A stretch of DNA of 64,000 bases from Mycolicibacterium arenosum (lineage in GTDB: Bacteria > Actinomycetota > Actinomycetes > Mycobacteriales > Mycobacteriaceae), in assembly GCF_024320865.1 (NCBI RefSeq), contig NZ_JANDBD010000013.1, forward strand, positions 62,001-126,000, read 5' to 3'. The notes below the pieces were generated by a model. That model saw nothing but the letters and a program-made list of their open reading frames with translations, made no database searches and was not told the DNA's origin. Shown here piece by piece: positions 1 to 8,458 of this stretch; positions within the stretch are counted from its first letter, which is position 1, and each line of letters begins with the position of its first letter. A program made the position numbers and the translations under genes.

Positions 1-776
1 CCATTCCGGGGACCTGGGAGTCGTCGCCGCAGATGGATCCGCTGAACCCGACGCAGTTCCCCATCGCGCTGCTCCTCAACGTGACGAACCCGATCCGCGG
101 TGGGTTCGACGACGGTCGGCTCGGGGTGTGGACGACGCCGTACACCGCGCAGTTCCACAATCCGTTCTCGGCCGACGGGCAGATGTCCTACAACGACAGC
201 CGCGCCGAGGGCAAGCAGCGGACCGTCGACTTCATGACCGAACTGAACACCCGCTGCCCGCTGACCAGTTACGTGATCGTCGGCTTCTCGCAGGGCGCCG
301 TGATCGCCGGTGACATCGCCAGCGACATCGGCAACGGCCGCGGCCCGGTGGACCAGGACCTGGTACTCGGTGTGACGTTGATCGCCGACGGCCGCCGCCA
401 GGAGGGGGTCGGCAAGGAGGTCGGCCCCAACCCGCCGGGCCACGGCGCCGAGATCACCCTGACCGATGTGCCGATGCTGTCGACGTTGGGCCTGGCGATG
501 ACCGGCCCGAGGGAGGGTGGCTTCGGCGCCCTCAACGACCGGACCAACGAGATCTGCGCCGAGGGCGACCTGATCTGCGCCGCGCCGTCCGAGGCGTTCT
601 CGATCATCAACCTGCCCCAGACCCTCGACACGCTGATCGGGGCGGCCGGGCGGCCGGTGCACGCGCTGTACGGCACCCCGGACTTCTGGGTGCTCGACGG
701 TCAGACCGCGCCGGTGTGGACGGCGAACTGGGCCCGCGGCCTCATCGAGAACGCCCCGCGCCCGAAGCACGGGTGA
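1..776 (+). CDS. culp6: Cutinase-like phospholipase/thioesterase Culp6 (5' truncated)
   Basis: The frame is open to the left edge, so the N-terminus lies outside the window. About 89 residues are missing if the protein matches the 336-residue M. tuberculosis Rv3802c. Counting from the first Met (base 33), the serine-hydrolase nucleophile is Ser86 in GFSQG, with Asp179 (EGDL) and His210 (RPVH). These fall exactly where Ser175, Asp268 and His299 lie in Rv3802c once the missing part is added. The family is an essential cell-envelope esterase/phospholipase encoded next to the mycolate condensation genes. Its position 174 bases before fadD32 matches the conserved Rv3802c-Rv3801c order. The visible part is intact. 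Confidence 0.93.
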   Translation, partial: IPGTWESSPQMDPLNPTQFPIALLLNVTNPIRGGFDDGRLGVWTTPYTAQFHNPFSADGQMSYNDSRAEGKQRTVDFMTELNTRCPLTSYVIVGFSQGAVIAGDIASDIGNGRGPVDQDLVLGVTLIADGRRQEGVGKEVGPNPPGHGAEITLTDVPMLSTLGLAMTGPREGGFGALNDRTNEICAEGDLICAAPSEAFSIINLPQTLDTLIGAAGRPVHALYGTPDFWVLDGQTAPVWTANWARGLIENAPRPKHG

Positions 777-950
777 TTTGGCCTCGTGGTTCGAGGTCAC
801 CTAACATTAAGAGATATTTAAGAGCAGTAGCCGACGGCTTGCCCACGGTGTCCGCGCCGCGGTACCGGAGTGAGCGCCTACTCCTCGGTACGATCTTGTG
901 GTTTGGCCATGTGCCGGTCATGCGAATGACGCTGAGACAGGAGAACGAGA
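777..950 (+). promoter_or_regulatory. culp6-fadD32 intergenic region with fadD32 ribosome binding site
   Basis: This 174-base gap starts with a weak 5-bp hairpin (CCTCG/CGAGG, about 783-797). An unusually A/T-rich stretch follows at about 803-826. The fadD32 Shine-Dalgarno AGGAGA is at 939-944, six bases before the ATG. The A/T-rich patch is a plausible promoter region for fadD32-pks13-accD4, but I cannot point to a clear -10/-35 pair. Confidence 0.45.
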
Positions 951-2840
951 ATGGGCTTTCACAACCCGTTCCTGAAAGACGGACTGATCAAGTTCCCGGA
1001 TAACGGCAACCTGGTCAAGCACGTCGAGAAATGGGCCAAGGTCCGCGGCGACAAGCTGGCGTACCGGTTCCTCGACTTCTCCACCGAGCGCGACGGCGTC
1101 GCGCGCGACCTGACGTGGGCCGAGTTCGGCGCGCGCAACCGCGCGGTCGCCGCCCGTCTGCAGCAGGTGACGGAGGAGGGCGACCGGGTCGCGATCCTGT
1201 GTCCGCAGAACCTCAACTACATCGTGGCGATGTTCGGCACGCTCTACGCGGGCCGCGTCGCCGTGCCGCTGTTCGACCCGTCGGAGCCGGGACACGTCGG
1301 CCGCCTGCACGCGGTGCTCGACGACTGCCAGCCCACGGCGATCCTGACGACCACCGACGCCGCTGAGGGGGTCCGGAAGTTCTTCCGGTCCCGGCCCGCC
1401 AACCAGCGTCCCCGCGTCATCGCGATCGACGCGGTGCCCGACGACGTCGGCGCCACCTGGGTGCCCGTCGAAGTCGACAACACCACCGTCGCCTACCTGC
1501 AGTACACGTCCGGGTCGACGCGCATCCCGACCGGCGTCGAGATCACCTACCTCGGCGTGGCCACCAACATCGTGCAGATCATCGAGGCGCTCGACGGCGA
1601 GGAGGGCGACCGCGGCCTGTCGTGGCTGCCGTTCTTCCACGACATGGGGCTCATCACCGCGCTACTGGCGCCGATGATCGGACACTTCTTCACGTTCATG
1701 ACGCCCGCCGCATTCGTCCGCAGGCCCGGTCGCTGGATCCGGGAGATGGCGCGCAAGCCCGAGGACACGGGCGGGGTCATCTCGGTCGCTCCGAACTTCG
1801 CGTTCGACCACGCCGCGGCCCGCGGCCTGCCGAAGGACGACGAACCGCCGCTCGACCTGTCGAACGTGAAGTGCATCCTCAACGGCAGCGAGCCGATCTC
1901 GGCGGCCACGGTGCGCCGCTTCAACGAGGCCTTCAGCCCGTACGGGTTCAAGCCGGAGGCCATCAAGCCGTCCTACGGACTGGCCGAGGCGACGCTGTTC
2001 GTCTCCACCACCCCGATCAACGGCACGCCGACGATCGTCCACGTCGACCGCGCCGCGCTGAACACCGGCACGTTCGTCGTCGTCCCCGAGGACGCTGAGA
2101 ACGGCGTCGCGCAGGCCGGTGCCGGCAAGGTCGGGATCGCCGAGTGGGCCGTCATCGTCGACGCGGAGTCGGCGGCGGAGCTGCCCGACGGCCAGATCGG
2201 TGAGATCTGGATCAGCGGCCAGAACATGGGCGTCGGGTACTGGAACAAGCCCGACGAGACCGTCGCGACCTTCCAGAACCTGTTGAAGTCGCGCACCACA
2301 CCGTCGCACGCCGAGGGCGCCGCCGACGACGCCACCTGGGTGCGCACCGGCGACTACGGCGCCTTCCACGACGGGGAGCTGTTCATCACCGGCCGCGTCA
2401 AGGACCTGGTGATCATCGACGGCCGCAACCACTACCCGCAGGACCTCGAGTACTCGGCGCAGGAGGCCACCAAGGCGCTGCGCGTCGGTTACGTCGCTGC
2501 GTTCTCGGTGCCGGCCAACCAGCTGCCCGACGAGGTGTTCGAGAACGCGCACGCCGGGCTGAAGCGAGACCCCGACGATACCAGCGAGCAGCTCGTCATC
2601 GTCGGCGAGCGGGCACCCGGCGCCCACAAGCTCGACCAGGGGCCGATCACCGATGACATCCGAGCGGCCATCGCCGTGCGGCACGGCGTGACGGTGCGCG
2701 ACGTGCTGCTCACCGCGGCGGGGGCCATCCCGCGCACCTCCAGCGGCAAGATCGGCAGGCGCGCCTGCCGAGCCGCGTACCTCGACGGCAGCCTGCGCGC
2801 CGGGAAGATCGCCAACGACTTCCCGGACGAGAAGGACTGA
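951..2840 (+). CDS. fadD32: Long-chain fatty-acyl-AMP ligase FadD32
   Basis: Activates the very long meromycolic acid as acyl-AMP and loads it on the N-terminal ACP of Pks13. The 629-residue length fits the family (637 in M. tuberculosis). Adenylation motifs are visible: P-loop YTSGSTRIPTGVEIT, YGLAEATLF, RTGDYG, and the C-terminal lysine in SSGKIGRR. A good Shine-Dalgarno precedes the ATG. It lies 53 bases upstream of pks13 and shares its strand, the universal mycobacterial arrangement. No defect is visible. Confidence 0.97.
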   Translation: MGFHNPFLKDGLIKFPDNGNLVKHVEKWAKVRGDKLAYRFLDFSTERDGVARDLTWAEFGARNRAVAARLQQVTEEGDRVAILCPQNLNYIVAMFGTLYAGRVAVPLFDPSEPGHVGRLHAVLDDCQPTAILTTTDAAEGVRKFFRSRPANQRPRVIAIDAVPDDVGATWVPVEVDNTTVAYLQYTSGSTRIPTGVEITYLGVATNIVQIIEALDGEEGDRGLSWLPFFHDMGLITALLAPMIGHFFTFMTPAAFVRRPGRWIREMARKPEDTGGVISVAPNFAFDHAAARGLPKDDEPPLDLSNVKCILNGSEPISAATVRRFNEAFSPYGFKPEAIKPSYGLAEATLFVSTTPINGTPTIVHVDRAALNTGTFVVVPEDAENGVAQAGAGKVGIAEWAVIVDAESAAELPDGQIGEIWISGQNMGVGYWNKPDETVATFQNLLKSRTTPSHAEGAADDATWVRTGDYGAFHDGELFITGRVKDLVIIDGRNHYPQDLEYSAQEATKALRVGYVAAFSVPANQLPDEVFENAHAGLKRDPDDTSEQLVIVGERAPGAHKLDQGPITDDIRAAIAVRHGVTVRDVLLTAAGAIPRTSSGKIGRRACRAAYLDGSLRAGKIANDFPDEKD

Positions 2841-2893
2841 CTCAACACGACCGGACCGACTGGGTCGTCGAAGATCGGCGAAAGTGAACGAAC

Positions 2894-5800
2894 ATGACTG
2901 AACCGCAGGATAATTCGCCGGCAGAACTGGGGGCGGCTCCGCAGCCGGATGTCGCCGCCGGAGCGGCTCCGCAGCCGGATGTCGCCGCCGGAGCGGCTCC
3001 GCAGCCCGATGTCGCCGCCGGGGCGGCTCCGCGAACCCACGTCTCCGTGCCCGAGCTCCGCGAGTGGATGCGCAACTGGGTCGCCAACGCGACGAACACC
3101 TCGCCGGACTCGGTCAACGAGTCCGCACCGCTGATCGAGTTGGGGATGGCCTCGCGTGACGCGGTGGCGATGGCCAGCGACATCGAGGACTACACCGGTG
3201 TCGTCGTGACGGCCACCATGGCCTTCCGGCACCCGACCATCGAGTCGCTCGCAACCGTGATCGTCGAGGGCGAACCCGAGGTCGAGGACGCCGCGGACGA
3301 GGACTGGTCACGCGACGTGGACGAGGGACGCACCAACGTCGCCATCATCGGCATCGGCACCCGCTTCCCCGGCGACATCAACACGCCCGACGAGATGTGG
3401 CAGGCGCTGCTCGAGGGCCGCGACGCCATCACCGATCTTCCCGAGGGTCGGTGGTCGGAGTTCACCTCCGAGCCCCGCATCGCCGAACGCGTTGCCAAGG
3501 CCCGTACCCGCGGCGGTTACCTCAAGGACATCAAGGGCTTCGACGCCGAGTTCTTCGCACTGTCGAAGATGGAAGCGGACAACATCGATCCGCAGCAGCG
3601 CATGGCGCTCGAGCTCACCTGGGAAGCGTTGGAGCACGCCAGGATTCCGGCATCGAGCCTGCGCGGCGAGAGCGTCGGCGTGTTCTTGGGCAGCTCCGTC
3701 AACGACTACATGTTCATGTCGGTCGCCGACCCGGCGGTCGCTCACCCCTACGCGATCACCGGAAACTCGAGCGCCGTCATCGCGAACCGGGTGTCCTACT
3801 TCTACGATTTCCGCGGCCCGTCGATGTCGATCGACACCGCCTGCTCGTCGTCGCTCGTCGCGGTGAACGAGGGCATCAAGGCACTGCGCGCCGGCGACGC
3901 CGACGTGGTGGTGGCCGGCGGCGTGAACGCGCTGATCACCCCGTTGGTAACGCTCGGCTTCGACGAGGTCGGCGGCGTGCTCGCTCCCGACGGACGGATC
4001 AAGTCCTTCTCCCAGGACGCCGACGGCTACGCCCGCTCGGAGGGCGGCGGCGTGGTCGTGCTCAAGCGACTCGAGGACGCGCGCCGCGACGGCGACGACA
4101 TCCTCGCCGTCATCGCCGGTGGCGCCGTCAACCACGACGGCCGTTCCAACGGCATGCTGGCTCCGAACCCGGATGCTCAGGAAGCGGTGCTGCGCAAGGC
4201 TTATCACGACGCGGGCATCGATCCCAAGACCGTCGACTACATCGAGGCGCACGGGACGGGCACCATCCTCGGTGATCCGATCGAGGCGGACGCCCTCGGC
4301 CGGGTGATCGGGCGCGGCCGCAGCGTGGACAAGCCCGCGCTCCTGGGTGCGGTGAAATCGAATGTGGGCCATCTGGAATCGGCCGCGGGCGCGGCCAGCC
4401 TGGCCAAGATGGCGCTGGCGCTCAAGTACGACAAGCTGCCTCCGTCGATCAACTACACCGGGCCCAACCCGTACATCGACTTCGAGAAGGAACGCCTCAA
4501 GGTCAACGACACCGTCTCCGACTGGCCGCGCTACAGCGGGATCGCCATCGCCGGCGTCTCCGGTTTCGGCTTCGGTGGCGCCAACGCGCACCTGGTGCTG
4601 CGACAGGTACTGCCGACCGACCTCATCGAACCGGAGCCGAAAGCTCCTGTTGCCGAAGACAAGTCGGACGGTGCCGCTGCGAACGCCACGTACGTGGGCG
4701 GCGTGCGGATGGACGAGTACGGCGAGTTCATCGACGACGACGACGGTCTGGACCGCCCGGCCGCCTACGACGACGAGCACGAGCTGCCGGGTCTGACCGA
4801 CGAGGCGCTGCGCCTGCTCGAGGTGGCCCGCGAGGAACTGGCGGCGGCCGAAGCGGCCGAGCCCACCGAGAAGATCGTCCCGCTCGCGGTGTCGGGCTTC
4901 CTGACCTCGCGCAAGCGCGCCACCGCGGCCGAGCTGGCCGACTGGATCGAAGGACCCGCGGGGCGGGGGACGTCGCTGGAGGCCATCGGCCGCTCGCTGT
5001 CGCGGCGCAACCACGGCCGTTCGCGCGCAGTGGTTCTCGCGCACAACCACGAGGAAGCCGTCAAGGGTCTGCGCGCACTCGCCGACGGCAAGCCGAACCC
5101 GCTGGTGATCACCGCCGACGGCCCCGTGACCAACGGCCCGGTGTGGGTGCTGGCCGGCTTCGGCGCCCAGCACCGCAAGATGGGCAAGAGCCTGTACCTG
5201 CGTGACGAGACGTTCGCGGAGTGGATCAACAAGGTCGACGCCTACGTGCAGGACGAGCGCGGGTACTCGGTGGTCGAGCTGATCCTCGACGACTCGCAGG
5301 ACTACGGCATCGAGACCACCCAGACGGTGATCTTCGCGATCCAGGTCGCCCTCGGCGAGCTGCTCAAGGCGCACGGCGCGAAACCCGGTGCGCTGGTGGG
5401 CCAGTCGCTCGGGGAGGCAGCTGCGGCGTACTTCTCCGGTGGGCTGTCCCTCGAGGACGCCACCCGCACCATCTGCTCGCGCGCCCACCTGATGGGCGAG
5501 GGCGAGGCGATGCTGTTCGGCGAGTACATCCGCCTGATGGCGCTCGTCGAGTACTCCACCGACGAGATCAAGACCGTCTTCTCCGACTTCCCGGACCTCG
5601 AGGTCTGCGTGTACGCGGCCCCCACTCAGACGGTCATCGGCGGCCCGCCCGAGCAGGTCGATGCGATCATCGCGCGCGCCGAGTCCGAGGGCCGGTTCGC
5701 GCGCAAGTTCCAGACCAAGGGCGCCAGCCACACTCAGCAGATGGATCCGCTGCTGGGTGAACTGGCCGCCGAGATCCAGGGCATCGAGGCGCACCCGCTG

Positions 5801-8458
5801 CAGACCGCCTACTACTCGACGGTGCACGAGGGGCAGCTGATCCGGGCCGGCGCGGACCCGATCCACGACGTCGACTACTGGAAGAAGGGCTTGCGGCACA
5901 GCGTGTACTTCACGCACGGCATCCGCAACGCCGTCGACAACGGGCACACCACCTTCCTCGAGCTCGCCCCGAACCCGGTGGCGCTCATGCAGGTTGGGCT
6001 GACGACGGCGTCGGCCGGTCTGCACGACGCGCAGCTGATCGCGACGCTGGCGCGCAAGCAGGACGAGGTCGACTCGATGACCACGGCCATGGCGACGCTG
6101 TTCGTGCACGGCCACGACCTCGACTTCCGCACGCTCTTCACACGTGGGGATTTCGCCGCCATCCCGCCGACCCGCTTCAAGCGCAAGCCGCACTGGCTCG
6201 ACGTCCACTTCGCCGGCGACAGCGCTGCGGTGCTGCCCGGTGGCCACGTGGCCACGCCGGACGGCAGGCACGTCTGGGAGTACGCGCCGCGCGGCGCCAC
6301 CGACCTCGCGATGCTGGTGAAAACCGCTGCTGCGCAGGTGCTTCCAGATGCCCGACTGACCGCCTTCGAGCAGCGCGCGGTTCCGGCCGACGACGCGCGG
6401 CTCGTCACCACGCTGACCCGGCACCCCGGTGGGGCGACCGTGCAGGTGCACGCGCGGATCGACGAGTCGTTCACGCTCGTCTACGACGCGATAGTGACGC
6501 GCGGCGGTGCCGCAACGGTGCTGCCCTCGGCCGTAGGTGCGAGCAGCGCGGTCGCCATCGCGACGGATTCGATTGCGGCACAGCAGGCTCCACTAGGAGA
6601 CGACGCTGGATCCGATGTCGCCGCCGGGGCGGCTCCGGCGATCCTGCAGGACAACCTCACCGCCGGCGCCGGGCTGGCCGCCGGGTTCAAGAAGTGGTCG
6701 GCCGATTCCGGTGAGACCATCGGCGAGCGCCTGGGCACCATCGTCGGCAGTGCCATGGGCTACGAGCCCGAGGACCTGCCGTGGGAGGTGCCGCTCATCG
6801 AGCTCGGCCTCGATTCGCTGATGGCGGTGCGGATCAAGAACCGTGTCGAGTACGACTTCGATCTGCCGCCGATCCAGCTGACGGCGGTGCGCGATGCGAA
6901 CCTCTACGCGGTCGAGAAGCTCATCGAGTACGCCATCGAGCACCGCGACGAGGTCGATCAGATCGCCGAGACGCAGAAGGGGCAGACCGCCGAGGAGATC
7001 GCCGCCGCGCAGGCCGAGCTGATGGGCGGCGCGACCACGGTCGCCGAGCTCGAGGCCAAGCTGGCCGAGGCGGGCCACGCGCTGGGCGAGACCAAGGACG
7101 AGAGCACCGAGGCCGAGAGCACCGCCGAGCCCGCGCCCAAGAGCACGGAGTTCCAGATCCCGCCGCCGCCAACCGATCCGGCCGGCCCCGGTGTCCCGGC
7201 GCCGCCGACGAATCCGGCCGGTCCCACCGCGGAGGCTGGATTGCCGACTCCGTCGGCGGAGGCTGGATTGCCGACTCCGTCGGCGGAGGCTGGATTGCCG
7301 ACTCCGTCGGCGGAGGCGAAGCAGAGCGCCGCGAAGGCCGCGGCGTCCGTGCTGACCCGGGAGGCGGTGACCGAGGCGCTCGGCGCCGACGTGCCGCCGC
7401 GCGACGCCGCCGAACGCGTCACGTTCGCGACGTGGGCGATCGTCACCGGCAAGTCGCCGGGCGGCATCTTCAACGAGCTGCCGTCGATCGACGACGCGGT
7501 CGCCGAGAAGATGGCGCAGCGCCTGTCCGAGCGCGCCGACGGCACGATCACCGCGGAGCAGGTCAAGGCCGCCGGCACCATCCAGGATCTGGCGGTCGCG
7601 GTGCGCGATGAGATGGACGCCGGTGTGGTCGACGGTTTCGTCCGCACGATCCGGGCCAGGCCCGAGGGATCGAACCGGATCCCGGTGTTCGTGTTCCATC
7701 CCGCTGGTGGTTCCACCGTGGTGTACGAGCCGCTGCTGAAGCGGCTGCCCGCCGACACCCCGATGTACGGCTTCGAACGCGTCGAGGGCTCCGTCGAGGA
7801 GCGCGCGGCCGAGTACCTGCCGAAGCTGCGGGAGATCCAGGGCGACGGTCCCTACATCCTGGTCGGCTGGTCGCTGGGCGGTGCGCTCGCCTACGCGTGC
7901 GCCATCGGGTTGGCGCGGGAGGGCGCCGACGTGCGGTTCGTCGGGCTCATCGACATGGTGCGTCCCGGCGAGGAGGTGCCGCAGACCAAGGAGGAGATGC
8001 GCGCGCGCTGGGACCGCTACGCGCTGTTCGCGTCGCGCACCTTCAACGTCGAGGTCCCGCCGATTCCGTACGAGCAGCTCGAACAACTCGACGACGACGG
8101 CCAGGTGCGATTCGTCCTGGACGCGGTCAGGGAAGCGGGCGTCGACATCCCCGGCGGCATCATCGAGCACCAGCGCACGTCTTACCTGGACAACCGCCTG
8201 CTCGAGACCGCGGAGATCCAGCCCTACGGCGGTCACGTCACGCTCTACATGGCCGATCGCTACCACGACGACGCGATCTTCTTCGAGCCCCGATACGCCA
8301 TCCGTCAGCCCGACGGCGGGTGGGGCGAATTCGTCGAGGATCTGGAAGTCGTGCCGATCGGGGGCGAGCACATCCAGGCCATCGACGAGCCGTACATTGC
8401 GAAGGTCGGCGCTCACATGAGCGAGGCGATCACCCGGATTCAGGCGGAGGACAAGTGA
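2894..8458 (+). CDS. pks13: Mycolic acid condensing polyketide synthase Pks13
   Basis: Performs the Claisen condensation of meroacyl and carboxyacyl chains to the alpha-alkyl beta-keto precursor of mycolic acids. Domain order is ACP1-KS-AT-ACP2-TE. The ACP1 pantetheine Ser87 is in GMASRD. The KS Cys317 is in DTACSSS, with the EAHGTGT and KSNVGH histidines. The AT Ser838 is in GQSLGE, the ACP2 Ser1308 in GLDSL and the TE Ser1660 in GWSLGG, so all active sites are intact. At 1854 residues it is longer than the 1733 of M. tuberculosis. Part of the excess is a repeated Ala/Pro-rich N-terminus (bases 2941-3030) and a repeated linker before the TE (7232-7312). Its stop overlaps the accD4 start. Confidence 0.97.
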   Translation: MTEPQDNSPAELGAAPQPDVAAGAAPQPDVAAGAAPQPDVAAGAAPRTHVSVPELREWMRNWVANATNTSPDSVNESAPLIELGMASRDAVAMASDIEDYTGVVVTATMAFRHPTIESLATVIVEGEPEVEDAADEDWSRDVDEGRTNVAIIGIGTRFPGDINTPDEMWQALLEGRDAITDLPEGRWSEFTSEPRIAERVAKARTRGGYLKDIKGFDAEFFALSKMEADNIDPQQRMALELTWEALEHARIPASSLRGESVGVFLGSSVNDYMFMSVADPAVAHPYAITGNSSAVIANRVSYFYDFRGPSMSIDTACSSSLVAVNEGIKALRAGDADVVVAGGVNALITPLVTLGFDEVGGVLAPDGRIKSFSQDADGYARSEGGGVVVLKRLEDARRDGDDILAVIAGGAVNHDGRSNGMLAPNPDAQEAVLRKAYHDAGIDPKTVDYIEAHGTGTILGDPIEADALGRVIGRGRSVDKPALLGAVKSNVGHLESAAGAASLAKMALALKYDKLPPSINYTGPNPYIDFEKERLKVNDTVSDWPRYSGIAIAGVSGFGFGGANAHLVLRQVLPTDLIEPEPKAPVAEDKSDGAAANATYVGGVRMDEYGEFIDDDDGLDRPAAYDDEHELPGLTDEALRLLEVAREELAAAEAAEPTEKIVPLAVSGFLTSRKRATAAELADWIEGPAGRGTSLEAIGRSLSRRNHGRSRAVVLAHNHEEAVKGLRALADGKPNPLVITADGPVTNGPVWVLAGFGAQHRKMGKSLYLRDETFAEWINKVDAYVQDERGYSVVELILDDSQDYGIETTQTVIFAIQVALGELLKAHGAKPGALVGQSLGEAAAAYFSGGLSLEDATRTICSRAHLMGEGEAMLFGEYIRLMALVEYSTDEIKTVFSDFPDLEVCVYAAPTQTVIGGPPEQVDAIIARAESEGRFARKFQTKGASHTQQMDPLLGELAAEIQGIEAHPLQTAYYSTVHEGQLIRAGADPIHDVDYWKKGLRHSVYFTHGIRNAVDNGHTTFLELAPNPVALMQVGLTTASAGLHDAQLIATLARKQDEVDSMTTAMATLFVHGHDLDFRTLFTRGDFAAIPPTRFKRKPHWLDVHFAGDSAAVLPGGHVATPDGRHVWEYAPRGATDLAMLVKTAAAQVLPDARLTAFEQRAVPADDARLVTTLTRHPGGATVQVHARIDESFTLVYDAIVTRGGAATVLPSAVGASSAVAIATDSIAAQQAPLGDDAGSDVAAGAAPAILQDNLTAGAGLAAGFKKWSADSGETIGERLGTIVGSAMGYEPEDLPWEVPLIELGLDSLMAVRIKNRVEYDFDLPPIQLTAVRDANLYAVEKLIEYAIEHRDEVDQIAETQKGQTAEEIAAAQAELMGGATTVAELEAKLAEAGHALGETKDESTEAESTAEPAPKSTEFQIPPPPTDPAGPGVPAPPTNPAGPTAEAGLPTPSAEAGLPTPSAEAGLPTPSAEAKQSAAKAAASVLTREAVTEALGADVPPRDAAERVTFATWAIVTGKSPGGIFNELPSIDDAVAEKMAQRLSERADGTITAEQVKAAGTIQDLAVAVRDEMDAGVVDGFVRTIRARPEGSNRIPVFVFHPAGGSTVVYEPLLKRLPADTPMYGFERVEGSVEERAAEYLPKLREIQGDGPYILVGWSLGGALAYACAIGLAREGADVRFVGLIDMVRPGEEVPQTKEEMRARWDRYALFASRTFNVEVPPIPYEQLEQLDDDGQVRFVLDAVREAGVDIPGGIIEHQRTSYLDNRLLETAEIQPYGGHVTLYMADRYHDDAIFFEPRYAIRQPDGGWGEFVEDLEVVPIGGEHIQAIDEPYIAKVGAHMSEAITRIQAEDK
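2941..3030 (+). repeat. Three 30-bp tandem repeats at the 5' end of pks13
   Basis: Three 30-bp units (2941-2970, 2971-3000, 3001-3030) follow a partial unit. The first two are identical and the third differs at two bases. Each keeps frame and encodes the ten residues QPDVAAGAAP. The array sits just before ACP1, so the pantetheine serine is residue 87 rather than about 55. A 23-base part of the third unit recurs exactly at 6614-6636. Confidence 0.95.
6614..6636 (+). repeat. Dispersed copy of the pks13 N-terminal repeat
   Basis: These 23 bases are identical to 3008-3030 and encode DVAAGAAP in the same frame. They lie in the linker between the AT domain and ACP2, about 3.6 kb from the tandem array. 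Identity at DNA level in two inter-domain linkers of one gene is hard to explain by protein selection alone and suggests copying of a small element. Confidence 0.85.
7232..7312 (+). repeat. Three perfect 27-bp tandem repeats in the ACP2-TE linker of pks13
   Basis: Three identical 27-bp units (7232-7258, 7259-7285, 7286-7312) are followed by five bases of a fourth. Each encodes nine residues (EAGLPTPSA) in frame. They lengthen the Pro-rich linker between ACP2 and the thioesterase. The absence of substitutions points to recent expansion, and number variation between strains is likely. Confidence 0.95.

Noticed and set aside
716..1003. 95-codon frame spanning the culp6-fadD32 gap
   Set aside because: It overlaps both genes, has no Shine-Dalgarno and has a low-complexity Arg/Pro-rich product.
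3308..6451. 1047-codon open frame opposite pks13, and 6593-8416 likewise
   Set aside because: High-GC shadow frames. They have no family motifs and the opposite strand encodes complete Pks13 domains.
2941..7312. Possible CRISPR-like array in pks13
   Set aside because: Repeats are directly adjacent without unique spacers, keep the reading frame, and lie in a coding gene.
7897..8454. Upstream extension of accD4 by 186 codons
   Set aside because: The extra part is a shadow of the pks13 thioesterase; the GTG at 8455 gives the family length.
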